DNA of 64,000 nucleotides from Halichondria panicea (taxonomy: Eukaryota; Porifera; Demospongiae; Suberitida; Halichondriidae). Position 1 is the stretch's first letter. The number at the start of each line of letters is the position of its first letter. Below the pieces are notes generated by a model that was not told where the DNA came from, ran no database searches, and saw only the letters and a list, made by a program, of their open reading frames with translations. The stretch is taken from assembly GCF_963675165.1 (NCBI RefSeq), contig NC_087387.1:3151501-3215500 (forward strand), written 5' to 3'. The translations under genes were made by a program, and so were the position numbers. This document shows, in pieces, positions 22,655-33,983 of this stretch.

Positions 22655-25600
22655 CTACACTTTTTTGAGGGTATGCAGTGTTTCAGCATGTGCTTTCAGT
22701 TCATACATTTTTTGCTGAATTATGTCTGTTATCTGTTTTCTTAGCTCCACAGCATTAGCATGGAAGTCTGTATGACATCGCTGGTAATGAGCCTTTATTA
22801 TTGAAGATACATCAATGGGGTCACCAACATAGACTGTCAGCTTCTATTCAGTGAGTGCATGTTGTAAGAAACATTTTTAATTAAGCACACTCATAATACA
22901 TGTATACATGCATGTTTAAATGTACCTTAAAAAAACGTGGTATGTAGGGTGCTGAATTTGGCAATATATCATCCATTCCTGCATAGAAGATGTAGAGTTT
23001 AGGAATGTTTGAGCAGTGTTTTTTTAGCTGCCCCAGCAACAAAAGTTTTCCACAAATTAAGGCAAGCAGTGATGGGGCAATATCATAATTATAGAGAGCA
23101 TTTTTAATTTGGGCCAACGGGATCAGGGGTTTGTGCTACTTATAGACTTCGTATAATGGAAATACTTATTCAGTAATTATTATAACCAAGGCCGCCTTGG
23201 GTATTGCCAATGCAGACCTTTGTCTTTTAAAGTGCAAGCCCCCCTGATCTGAATTGAGATTGCACTGTGTACTTACCAACATGCCACAAAGGAAGAACAA
23301 GTGGAATTTTAGCTGATTCAGCAACCATTCGTCCAACACCTGCATACACAAATCAAGTCGTTGCAGTGTACGTACATGTATTCAACCAATAAAAGTGCAC
23401 GACCAAAGTTTAGATCAGCTGCACAAAGCTGATTTGAACCCGAGGCACAAGTCTGGTTGTCACATGCACAAACAGGCTGAGCATTTTGTACTTTTACGAA
23501 TGTTCATCTCTTACCCGATCGCCAAACCGCCACATTTTATACGTTTACCGAAATTATAACAGCCATTAGACTAAATTAGTGCGTACTAGCTACAACGGCA
23601 CTCACCCCACTTCAAGCGCATTGTATTGCCATTCATATTCACTTTGCCTGCACAAAGTAACATTGGATTGAAAAGTGTTAACAGAGCAATTAATGCTCAC
23701 CTTCTGGGAACACATGGATCCAATTTCCTTCGTTAAGCAATTGCAAACAAAAGTTCACTCCTTGCTGATAGACACCATCACCTACATTCCCATACGGTTA
23801 CTTACAACAGTTTCTAATTACATCAAGGATATGGCTATACAAGTCTTCTATCAGACGAACGATAGCAAAACGTCAAATTTGATGAGGTAGACCTCTAGCA
23901 ACATGTACGCATATATAGTTACATGTATGTATAGTCATACCTCTAACCACAGGCACGAGCTGGCTTCTGGAAAAAAAAGATGACAGAAGCTTGTTGGGGA
24001 AAACTAACTCCTTGGCAGCAGGAACCCTGAAAACGGCTCATAAATGTACACACACAATAATTATAGTCCTTACCATCTTGACATACGTTTAGTAGTACAC
24101 AACTTCAATGGAAGAACACCTACATGAACATGTATACACATCATGAGAAGAGGGAACACGCTATTGATCATAATCATCACAGCACTTATAATGAAAGTGC
24201 CGCGGGTGCTGATGCCTCGGTGGAGGTGCCAAAGCTACATAACATAAAGCTATACTAATAGCTTTTATACACACATTATAATTATCATGATGAATATTTT
24301 TGAAAACTCAAAGAGTGGGTAATCGACCATGATTGTTGTTAAAAACGATCGATTCAACTCTAAAATTAATGGCTGCATTAGAAGAGCTCTCTTCTCACTC
24401 TTGCAGCTACCAATAGCTAGCGTTCTAGTGCAGAGCTAACTACTAAGTAGAACAAAAATTTTGCTACGCACTCTTTTGCATTGTCATTCCAAGTACTCGA
24501 GAACAAAGCATTATTTTGCAAATCCATGAATTAAAATCCAAGACTAGAAGCCTACAGAAACTCTTACTTGCACTTCATTGATCCTTGAGCAGCTGTAGCA
24601 GTCTATACACACACAGACACACAAACACACTACCTCACTTGTGCATGCGCACCAAAGCATAATTATGTGATGTAGTTATACACTATGACACACGTAATAA
24701 ATAACTATAATTTATAGACACTTACTCCAAATAGCAGGGTCATCAATGCAGGAGGCATGATTGCTCACTGTCACTAGTGGAGTTCCTTTGGGTCGGCCAG
24801 CAACTACCTTAACAAGCTGCTTAACGTTTCTTGTTTGAACCCTCTGGCCTACAGCTACATTTGATATAGAGAAACATGTAGTAAGCATGGATTATTGCGA
24901 GAGTCAGCAAAGAAGCCCTTCCAAAACAACTAAATAATAAGTGCCTCGAATCAAGGCAGCGTGTAGTTAGCCTACAGACAACGTGCAAATTGCTTTTATT
25001 TGACAACGAAGCTTTAAACACCACTATTAAAAACTAATAACTTGTTGTGTGAAGGCTATCTGGCCATGCTATAAATGCAGCGCTGTGCATCCAGGTGAGC
25101 AGACAAACCAAACCAAATGACTACTATATTGTGGCCGCCCATGCGCCTCGGGTAATTATGGTTACAGTTCTAACATGCACACCCACATTTTATAGCTACA
25201 ATTATATATACCGTACTTATTCGATTTAAGGGGACCCTCTAAATATGCGACACCCTCATCTTAGGCAATTTTCTGACCTCTAAAAGTAGCAACTGCTGTG
25301 TCGACAATAAATTGTTTTATGTCCTCGATCCAGGCCGCTAGTAATTTAAGCGGCCTGTAATCAAAGATACCGTCTTTCTTATAATTACAGCGCCACTAAA
25401 AATTAATTACGATTTTCAAGAAAAAACATAATTCCAGTTAGACACACTTATATTAGAGTGGTACTTAGCAATAGAACGTAGAGTACTAGTAGCTGTTTCC
25501 ATGAGCACCCTTGATATCCATGGTACAACTATTACATGCACTATCGTATAGCGGGTAATTTTCGTGGGGTAAAATATTTGCTATTTTCATGGGCAAGCTG

Positions 25601-26470
25601 ACCTCCACAAAATTTTAACGTAGGTGTGGCTTAATTACCGGAACGTAGGAATGCAGTGCAGCCATGACACTAAATGAATTTTTTACCCCAGGAAAATTAC
25701 CCACTATACGGTATCAATTAACGATATACAAATTTATAGATCAGTTGTATGTGTAGCCTCAATTTAAGGATAATCTAATTGCCTAAGCGCCAGCAAAAAA
25801 TAATTCCGTAAGTTACTTGGCGCTCAAATATTATTTTGTGGACTTGGCGCTGTAATGAAGAAAGACGGTAGTAGAGTAACCCTTTAGATATACCGTACTT
25901 GTTCAATTTAAGGCGACACTTTTAAATAATTACGAAGCCAGAGGTCGTTTCTTTTGTATGTTGAACAATAATATTGAAGTCTTGGTGTCACATATTTAGA
26001 GGGTCGCATCTAATTGGAGATTACTCTACTATCCTCGATTACGCGATTATAGGCCGCTTAAAATAATTTATACATTGTTTCTTACAGCCTGGAATCGAGG
26101 CTATGGTTTGACCTCTATTTAGGACGAAAGTTGTTGTTAACGCAGGAGTTGCTACTTTTAGAGGTTAGAAAATTGCCTAAGATGAGGGTGTCGCATATTT
26201 GGAGGGTAGCTTTATATCGAATAAGTACGGTATGCACATAATTATATTATGTGACACCAGGACTTCAACACCATCTTCAACAAACAACCTCTGGCTTCGT
26301 AATTATTTACACAATTCAAGTCTAAAAAACGTATAATTTAGTAATACACTGTACTTACAAATTAACAATTTCATAACCAGAGAAGTGCATAACTTCACCA
26401 TCACTGAACTAGACCTCCATCCTAAGCCACGATGTTTTGGGAACGGCCAACCATCCATATCCACGGTCAT
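22655..26470 (-). CDS. TAZ: Tafazzin, cardiolipin transacylase, 9 exons (264 aa)
   Basis: Exons: 26470-26359, 24848-24726, 24119-24074, 24026-23941, 23781-23701, 23647-23606, 23339-23277, 22978-22926, 22843-22655. Phases close exactly at 264 residues (human about 262-292). Features: N-terminal WPFPKH followed by the hydrophobic membrane-associating stretch; acyltransferase motif HX4D as His68/Asp73 in [22 protein letters not shown]; motif FPEG at 147-150, followed by [30 protein letters not shown]; and a C-terminal helix. Known role: remodels cardiolipin acyl chains at mitochondrial membranes. Intron 1 is large (1.5 kb) because it holds the 25209-26232 element; intron 2 holds another repeat. 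It is head-to-head with SSBP1, 181 bp between start codons. Confidence 0.95.
24190..24660 (-). repeat. Copy of the ATGCCTCGGTG repeat family
   Basis: It begins AATGAAAGTGCCGCGGGTGC and GATGCCTCGGTGGAGGTGCC and ends TTGTGCATGCGCACCAAAGCAT. It has the same orientation and content as 16005-16491 and 62989-63530, and lies in tafazzin intron 2. Confidence 0.75.
25209..26232. mobile_element. TACCGTAC...GTACGGTA inverted-repeat element with nested insertions
   Basis: The left end TACCGTACTTATTCGATTTA, followed by about 90 bp (including CACCCTCATCTTAGGCAATT and ACCTCTAAAAGTAGCAAC), is mirrored at the right end, which finishes TATCGAATAAGTACGGTA. Inside lie a TACCGTATAGCG-type MITE (25542-25713) and a second terminus-like sequence near 25894 (TACCGTACTTGTTCAATTTA). 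A related segment lies near 5.37-5.52 kb (GGTGTCGCATATTTAGAGGG). It accounts for most of tafazzin intron 1. Confidence 0.75.
25542..25713. mobile_element. MITE of the TACCGTATAGCGGG family
   Basis: The left end TATCGTATAGCGGGTAATTT and the right end GAAAATTACCCACTATACGG then TA are inverses. The element is about 172 bp and is nested within 25209-26232 in tafazzin intron 1. Confidence 0.75.
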
Positions 26471-26651
26471 AGCTAGCGTAGCTACCTACAATTTAATACA
26501 ATCCAAGCAAAATTAAATCCTAACTTCTTGTTTTGATTTTGGATCAGCCACGCCCATTTGTAACTGTCACGTGTGTACCTATACCGCACCAGGTACCCAC
26601 GCACCCACGTGGAAATAATGAGTGCCAGAAATAAAAGCTAGAGCTAGAGAG
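26471..26651. promoter_or_regulatory. Bidirectional promoter region, tafazzin / SSBP1
   Basis: The start codons of two nuclear genes for mitochondrial proteins are 181 bp apart and diverge. The interval is locally less AT-rich, with TCACGTGTG and CCCACGTGG E-box-like CACGTG palindromes near 26570 and 26607. Shared regulation is an inference. Confidence 0.55.
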
Positions 26652-29600
26652 ATGTTCTGTAGAGGTTTCAGCAGTATAGAGGTTTGTGTGCGTTCCACAA
26701 AAAGTACATGATTGAGTTATTACCAATTTGTATCGAAGTTCACAAAGCTTTAAATATTTGAAAGTTTTGTAAGTGGTGGGTCTAATAAAACCGGGATTGA
26801 GTTAGTTTTCAGATGACATTTACTATAATATTATACTATGAAATGTATTATATACCAAAGTAGATCTAACCCTAGCTGTGGAAGTGTGGATAGCACGTCC
26901 ATGCAAGAAAGTAGAATCACTAAATTGACTTAATTCGATTTCACAGGGTCTCACACGGCATGGTGTACGAAAGATAAGCACTAGTCTGAGAAGGCCAGGA
27001 GAGAGATGTGAGTGTAATGTTTATCAGATTATCCATTCTCATCCCATGCTCGCATTAGTGTTACTACCCTTATTTGTAAAGAAGATGGCTTCTAGACTAA
27101 TTGCTTTGCTCGTCCCGACTTACTGAGTGTGAATTGAAATTATTATTTTGTTTACGTATAGGTATGAATAAAGTGCAACTACTCGGAAGAATTGGAACTG
27201 ACCCAAAAATGCACGGCACAGAACGAACTATGGTTTCATTCCCGCTTGCTACGCACTACTATTTTAAAGTCTCAAATGAAGACGGGTCAAGTAAGTTTAA
27301 TGTACACACAACTGCATTGCTAGAGTGTTTCCTCTATAACCGGACATGAAAACTTTGAGCTCCTGTTGTATAAGCTTTCACAAAGCAAACGGCTATGAGA
27401 TAGGATCTATGTACCTTGCTTAGCATAGAAAGCAAGTAGAATAGCTTGTCTCTCTTTCGTTATGGAGAAGCAAGTCTACCAGACACTCAATTATCGTGTC
27501 CGGTTAAAGTTGTTCACACTATGTAAAACCACACCTACTAATTACCGGACATAATCTTCAATGTAACATTACACGCATATGCAGAACCCCTTGTGGGTGT
27601 GTTCACGCAAAAATATCAGGCAATAGATATATGTTCAGTACAGTAGCTGTACTTCATTCATTTTGCTAAAGTCTGGACAGCGTTCGGACAGTGTCCGATA
27701 ATAGTAAGTGTCCGGTGATAGAGGTGGCACTCTATGTCATTATTATGCCTCGAGACGTAGCCGCACGAGGGATACGGTAAAGCTGACTGTGTGTGTGTCT
27801 GTCTGTCTGTGTGTGTGTGTGTGTGTGTATTCCAGCTATAACTGCTCAACGGTTGCAATGTAACGAAAACTAACAGCTTCTATAGGCTTCTAGCCACGTT
27901 CTCTTGGATTTTGATTCGTGGATTAGCAAACTAAAGCTTCTTTCTCGAGTTATGGCTAGTTTGACTCACATTGAAGGCTGTTGCAGTCTCTTCAGAATCT
28001 TTCATAGCATCATCTGTCCGCACAAACTTTCTATTCAACATATGAGTTAGCCTTGCACTAAAGCGCTAGCTTTTTGTTAGCTACAATACTCAGAAAATAT
28101 CTTTTAAAACAGCTAGCTAGCAGTAGCCATTTGTGAAATTGATCTCTTTGGACACACCCTTTAATTATTCCTGTGGATGTAATGCGCATGCGCGCTCATT
28201 CCCCATGTGTGAGAAAATAATATCCCAAGATCCTCCTGGCAGAATCATCTTTGTCTTGAGGGCCTGGTATATAAGCCACAAAACACTACCATATAACAAT
28301 ATAGATAACAATATGCATGTACACAGGTCTTTTCTTCTTAGATATTATATACACTGAACTACAGATCCTGGAAGAATCAATTTTCTTCTTTCTTGAGATC
28401 CTGGTAAGCCACATAATACAACAATAGATGCATGTAAATAAGTCTTTTCTTCTCAGTGACTTTATATAGATAAGCTAACTTTAATACTAATATAACACTC
28501 TAATACTTTTAAGCGAAAGCAAAAACATGGCGAGAGGCATTAGCACAGCGCCAGCTTGAACACTAGTTATAATCAGTGCCACTTCCTGGTTTCATTCATA
28601 TCGTATGTTTATGTAGCCTCCTTCGCAGGCCTTCAAGAGAGAAAAGAAGGCCTGCTACTGACTGCTTGCTCATGCGCAATATTTTTCCCGTAACATTTCC
28701 AATGATACTGACATTTTATCAAAAAAATATCCTTAATCAATATACGGACAAAGAAGTCATAATAATTTATACAGAGCTATAGCTAGCTAGTGACAGAGCT
28801 ATAGGTTTGTTACACAGCTCTGTATGTAGACAGGTGAGATTAGCGTATGCGCAAGCAGTCGTTACCAGGCCCACTCTCAGAAGAAGTGCGGCCTGGGATC
28901 GAGGCTATGTTTATGTGACTAATTATAAGGTGATTAGTTGTAGTTAGCAATTTTGTCTTTGAATAAATCTTAATGTACTACCTCCGTTGCAATTTAGCAA
29001 CCGAGAAATCAAGAACAAACTGGCACTTGATCAATGTCAGACAACCAAGTACTCAACAGTATGTAATGAAGTATGTGAAGAAAGGATCTCGAGTGTTTGT
29101 AGGTGGGAGAATTGAGTATTTACGTTCTCAAGACGAGCAAGGACACACTAAAGATCTTGCAGTAGTTATTTCTGGTAAAAAATTAATGTTCAAGTGTTAT
29201 ATTCATTATACATGTATTAGCTGGTACTGTAAATATTTTGTTTTACAGCCTGCACGTATAGTAATCATATAATTATTACAGGCGGGCGTAGGCCTTTTTG
29301 GTCAATTTTCACCCATTTTGCTCGCTATAATATTATTGTGTGAGACTAGGGGAGTGGCTCTAGTGTATGTAGGGGAAAGGTTGTATATAAGAAGAAGTTG
29401 TTGCAGCGGTTGTCTAGTGAAACTGGGGGGAGAGGCTTTAGTGAAGTTGACTTTCGGTTAATACCGCATTTTCGAATTATTGGCGCTTTTGATGCACAGT
29501 GGTCTGTGTTTTTAGTGTCTCAATCTGTCTATGTTCTCAATCTGTCTATGTACTATACATGTCATGTTCTGTTTATGGAGTGCATAAAGTAATTTTTAAT

Positions 29601-29728
29601 GTTTTTATTTTCTCCCAGATGAAGTTATACTTTTAGCTACTCCTAGGACAGCAGCAGAGAAAGAGGAACAATTAAAGGAGGACAATAATCAAGCAAGGGA
29701 AGACTTTGATGCAGTGGATGAAATTTAG
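26652..29728 (+). CDS. SSBP1: Mitochondrial single-stranded DNA-binding protein, 5 exons (168 aa)
   Basis: Exons: 26652-26681, 26947-27007, 27162-27290, 28998-29174, 29619-29728 (507 nt, in frame). The N-terminus MFCRGFSSIEGLTRHGVRKI, with its RRP stretch, is a plausible mitochondrial presequence: basic, hydroxylated, no acidic cluster. From residue 31 the OB-fold follows SSBP1/bacterial SSB: CMNKVQLLGRIGTDPKM, VSFPLATHYYF, TNWHLINV, YVKKGSRVFVGGRIEY, DLAVVIS, then an acidic tail ending DFDAVDEI. Known role: a tetramer that coats single-stranded mtDNA during replication. The start was chosen because the two short 5' exons join in phase and supply the targeting sequence. Intron 3 (1.7 kb) is almost wholly transposon-derived. 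Confidence 0.92.
27321..27734. mobile_element. Inverted-repeat element, TAGAGTG...CACTCTA
   Basis: TAGAGTGTTTCCTCTATAAC then CGGACA at the left is the imperfect inverse of TGTCCGGTGATAGAGGTGGC then ACTCTA at the right. Internal 'gtgtccg' motifs are repeated. No matching direct repeat was found outside the ends. It lies in SSBP1 intron 3. Confidence 0.6.
27743..28570 (+). repeat. Copy of the TATGCCTCGAGGCGTAGCC family
   Basis: It starts TTATGCCTCGAGACGTAGCC, has a TG/TCTG microsatellite, and ends AAGCGAAAGCAAAAACATGG, CGAGAGGCATTAGCAC. It is collinear with 9988-10813 and lies in SSBP1 intron 3. Confidence 0.75.
28614..28907. mobile_element. TAGCCTC...GAGGCTA Mutator-like element, 294 bp
   Basis: It begins TAGCCTCCTTCGCAGGCC and ends GGCCTGGGATCGAGGCTA. 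The direct repeat TGTTTATG flanks it (28606-28613 and 28908-28915); this is 8 bp rather than 9, or 9 if one terminal base is shared. It shares its right-hand body (GCGCAAGCAGTCG...CCAGGCCCACT) with 44153-44774. It lies in SSBP1 intron 3. Confidence 0.8.
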
Positions 29729-29992
29729 TTGAGCTTCATATAATTATTGTTGACATTTAATATGGAGAGTATCATATGGGTGGGTGGTACTCGGTGGCAC
29801 AAACTAACATTGTATAATTACTGGAGGAATACACAATTATCTAGGATGCTTCAAAGTTGGGATGGGTCTGTGCATATAACTCATAACCGTATGCATCAAT
29901 CATGTATGCATGATAGCAAGTTACAGCTTGCAGTGTTAGTTTTAGTCAGCTTGATTTATGGGTATGTACTCAGTACAAACTAACATTGTAAT

Positions 29993-32290
29993 TATGCCTC
30001 GAGGTGTAGCCGCATGAGGGTAATATAAAAGCTGACTGTGTGTGTGTGTGTGTAGGCCCGGATAAGTTATGCTTTTTTTCACCCATTATTCGAAAAATGT
30101 GAATTCTTGAAAAATGTGCCTATTATTCTCATGAAAAATTCGATTATTCTATGACATAATTATAGACAAAATTTAAGACGTAGACATAACCAGTACATGT
30201 ACATGCACAACTGACACAGACTTAATTGATTTTTGCCGTGAAAACGTTGTTATGCAAAATTTGATGCAATGATTTTTACCAAAAATAGACAGTGATTCCT
30301 ATTGTGCTAAAATTATTCCCAGCATAATTTATCAGGGCCTATGTGCATGTGTGTCTGTTCCAGCTGTAACTGCTCAACGATTGCAATCCGATGAAAACTA
30401 ACAACTCTTGGATTTTCATTCGTGGATTTGAAAATTAAATCTTCTTTCTCGAGTTATGACTAGTTTGACTTCACATTGAAGGCTGTTGCAGTCCCTTCTG
30501 TTCTCACAAATATTCTATTCAACTTATGAGTTAGCCTTGCACTAAAGCGCTAGCTGTTTGTTAGCTACAGAGTCAGAAAAGAGCTGCAAAAGCCATGCAT
30601 GTACGTATAGTCTCACGAATCAGCCGCACCTCTCAGGGAAGAACTTCCCAAAAGAAGGGCGCATACTGAACGAAAAATTGTTACGCTAAGGAACCTGCAG
30701 ATGGCTGACTAGCTCATTGTGGTATATCGGTTTGACCAACAAGTCCGAACATATTTCACATTTCTCGTATAAGCAGCAACTATCTTTTGTGATCTGTCAG
30801 TGTTTGACCTTTGCAGTACTTCGTACTAACAGTTTCTTCAGCCTTCACACTGCTTTCCATACATTCAGTGGACAGATTAGTAGCAACATGTATATCATAT
30901 CTGCTTGTATATGCAAGCTAGTCCCAGCCCATTCTCCACTTGTGAGTTTCCATACCACCAAGAGTAGATCGTGAGAGCATTTATGATAGCACCTTATAGC
31001 AGGTAATTTTCGAGGGTGTCGCAGATTAGCCGTTTTTGTAGCCCTAGAAGCCACCATTGCTTAGGACTACATGTTGTTTGCATAGCAACATTGTAGGGTG
31101 GTTTTGTGGTAATGCAGTGAGCTGATTTAATGCAAACAGCTGTAATGACTGTGTGGTTCAGTGCAGTGTCAACAATTGCATAAATAAATACCGTATTCAC
31201 CCGAATTACCGGGACACAGAAAAATAATTACGGCTTGCAGTGTCCCTTGGAGTAGAGCAAGAAAAATTACGTTAAAGTCGAAGTGTCCCTTGTATTAGGG
31301 TGTCCCGTAGTAATTAGAACGAATATTTCCCCATTTAAGGTACGTACACGGCCTCGATTCCAGGCCGAGGCTAGCTCTGCAGCTAAAATGTCTTTCGTGC
31401 AGTTTAGAAGCTGTGTACGCGGGTTCCATGTCTACAAAGGTGTCTTCAACCGTCAGTAACATATTACGGTGCTAGAGAGTAGAATCTAGAGAGTTTCTAA
31501 GAGTTTTGAGTCTCTATCGAGCTAACATGCTCTTTTTCGTTCTAATTAGATAGGGACGTCTAAAAATATTTACATTTCCTGTTGTTCCTTAATAATAATA
31601 ATAATAATAATGAACACACCAGGAATAGGTGTACATAATTATTATATTACATGTATATAGTAATAGTATAGAACTATAGTGCAAGAATAGTTAGTCCAAC
31701 TTAAAGTCAATCGCAGCAGATAGAGTTAATTATCATTGATGTATCTTCACGCGAGTTGAAAGAAATGCGGCCAAGCCTGACATCCCGAACGAAGTCCGCA
31801 CAAACCATGTTGTCACTGCTATAAACTTTAATAAAATTCCTTTGATCAGGTTGTTAGCCCCGACTGCTGTGAATGCATGGCTAGATGCCCATGAGAAAAC
31901 TGATCTAATGAGGGTGGATTTAGATGTTAAAGCACGTGAAATGAAGTTCGAAAAAATATCTGGTATTCAAACTCTGAACTCCAGCAACACAGTGGAGAAT
32001 TCTTGTGTGACATTGACAAGGCAATCTCCAAATTTTCCTCAAAAAAGCGGTTTCAAGAGCACGAATTTTCTTACTGTCAATTCTCCACAAAACACAATTA
32101 TATAGAATGAAAAAAATTACGTAAGTCCGAAGTGTCCCTTAGAATAGAGTGTCCCGGTAATTCGGGGGAATACGGTAAACATACAAAATTAATTAGCTAC
32201 TTCTTCTATATACACTCTAATACTTTTCGAGCGAAAGCAAAACATGGCGAGAGGCATTATAGCACAGCACAGCTTGCAACACTCTTTACT
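29993..32290 (+). repeat. TATGCCTCGAGG-family copy split by another element
   Basis: The left part starts TTATGCCTCGAGGTGTAGCC and is recognisable to about 30600. The family's right end (TTTTCGAGCGAAAGCAAAAC, GAGAGGCATTATAGCAC, CAACACTC) reappears at 32220-32290. The inverted-repeat element 31189-32177 lies between them, so this is probably one copy interrupted by later insertion. Confidence 0.55.
31189..32177. mobile_element. 989-bp element with TACCGTATTCACCCGAATTA ends
   Basis: The left end TACCGTATTCACCCGAATTA then CCGGGACAC is matched by the right end GTGTCCCGGTAATTCGGGGG then AATACGGTA, with one mismatch over about 29 bp. Subterminal 'agtgtcccttg' phrases are repeated. An open frame of 87 codons (31842-32105) starts upstream of the right arm and has no similarity that I recognise. 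The element is probably non-autonomous. Confidence 0.8.
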
Positions 32291-32939
32291 TCAAAAGTTG
32301 GGATGGGTCTATGCATGTATATAAGGCCACGCCAAATTAATCTTATGTTTCACGGATTTTCCGGGTCATATTTTCAGAATGCCACCAAAAAACCAATTAG
32401 TGGTCCAGGTCAGAGGTCAGAATGGCCACCACATGACTATCAGTAATGTTTTGCTAATGCGACTTTATGTGGTTTGTTGTGATTCTGTTTGTGGTTTTAT
32501 AATGATATTCATTGATTTCCCCCCTTTTTTGCCTGCCACCCGGTCTGTTTTTGGGGATTAAATGTCCGTGAAAATAAGATCAATTTGGTGTGGCCTAACT
32601 CATAACTGTATGCATTGATCATGTATAATGCATGATAGTAAGTTACAGCTGCAATGTTAGTGCATAGCTTTTAGTCAGTTTGATTTATGTGAAAAGTGGG
32701 AACAACAATTATAATGCACAGTGCCCGGTTTATGACAGTAAACTGTACTTTTGGTCACCATCTAGATGGAATTAGGCGCAGATAATTGGGATACTGATAT
32801 ACCCGGTAGGAGGAGTACATATTCATGAGTTGAGAGTAAAGTTTTATTGAGTTCTTCCATTATAGTTTAGAGCAGATTAAGCTTTAGATTTCCCCAAAAG
32901 ACCAGTGACAGAGCACACTCAGATTCGCCGAGCACGATT

Positions 32940-32977
32940 TAGCCTCGAGACCAGTAATCGGCCAGGATTCGAGGCTA
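32940..32977. mobile_element. 38-bp TAG...CTA element with 9-bp target duplication
   Basis: The sequence begins TAGCCTCGAGACC and ends GGATTCGAGGCTA, with only a few bases between the arms. AGCACGATT is present on both sides (32931-32939 and 32978-32986). It is the smallest member of the TAGCCTC...GAGGCTA family seen here. Confidence 0.85.
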
Positions 32978-33270
32978 AGCACGATTTGGGCTGTATCTCC
33001 AAGCGCCAGAGGAGGTCCGACAGGCGCAGTGCAGCTCAAGCAATTAGCCTCTGATTACTCTCAGTAAAAACATACGACATGGGCGGATAATTGGGGCGAG
33101 CGAAGCGAGTCCCTTAGTTAGTCATGCACGTGGTCCGGGTGGTGTATGTATGTATATATGTCGTGGACCGGCAGACTGGCATGGACCGGCATACGATAAT
33201 TATTTGCTTTTGTGACTCGTGATTCTTTACCAATTTCTATGTGAGTCAATAACTTTAGCTCGATAAAGAT

Positions 33271-33321
33271 TAGCCTCGATCCCAGGCTGCACTTCCCACT
33301 CAAGGCCGGTGAAGGAGGCTA
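33271..33321. mobile_element. 51-bp TAG...CTA element with 9-bp target duplication
   Basis: The sequence begins TAGCCTCGATCCCAGGCTGC and ends CCGGTGAAGGAGGCTA. GATAAAGAT flanks both sides (33262-33270 and 33322-33330). The left and right halves resemble the opposite ends of larger copies (TCGATCCCAGGC versus GAAGGAGGC), as if a long element had lost its interior. Confidence 0.85.
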
Positions 33322-33330
33322 GATAAAGAT

Positions 33331-33456
33331 ATGAATAGCGACAAAACTAGTGATAAGGAGGGAGCGGGAGCGACAGGCAAGATCCTCAGAAACAGGGAAA
33401 GGAGGCTTGCTACCCAGAGAAAGATACAGGGCACACAGGAGCAGCAGGAAGTGAAG
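33331..33456 (+). other. Possible small coding exon, unidentified
   Basis: An ATG directly behind the 51-bp element opens a charged reading frame (MNSDKTSDKEGAGATGKILR, then RNRERR-type basic sequence) that ends at a good donor, GTGAAG|GTAACT. A possible next exon follows GTGTAG at about 33512 and closes after some 26 codons. No family is recognised. It could be a remnant exon or chance, given the surrounding mobile DNA. Confidence 0.25.
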
Positions 33457-33983
33457 GTAACTGACTCAAACGGTTCTGCAGGAGTTTGCCTAACACAAAT
33501 AAATTTTGTGTAGAAACTGCACAAGTCAGCAGAAAGTGGCCAAATTATGTTATTACACTTACAGAGACTCCAGAGGCCACACAGGCACGTTTGAAGCAAT
33601 ACATGCAAGGCAGAGGCATACAGAGTGAAGCCTCTATTCGAACAATCTGCTGTTTAATCCAAGATGCTGTTTATATCTGCAGTCATGCCAATAATGTCCA
33701 TCTATCGATTACCACTTGGACAATATGAATACGCAGGCCATGTCATTAACCTGCCACAAGATGTGGTGTCATTTGCATAAATCTTTCAGCAGAGTTGGAT
33801 GCGTCGCTTGCCCCATGGCGCTTGCCCCTATATTAATTGCCTGAGCTGCACCGCGCCTGTCGTACGCCCTCCTCTGTTCAAGCGCGCAAGAGAATTGACG
33901 TGTCTGCAACAGAGGAGGGTGGACAGGGTCAAAAGGTCACTAATGAATCATCACGTGAGCTTATGTTTTGTGCAGTAAATTTG

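Noticed and set aside
24821-25024. Missing tafazzin exon suspected between the first and second exons
   Set aside because: Extending the second exon to the acceptor at 24849 (CTGTAG|GC) restores both phase and the expected number of residues, so no further exon is needed.
31842-32105. 87-codon open frame inside the 31189-32177 element
   Set aside because: No recognised motif and no splice context. It sits between transposon ends, and the region is not a known transposase. Not listed as a gene.
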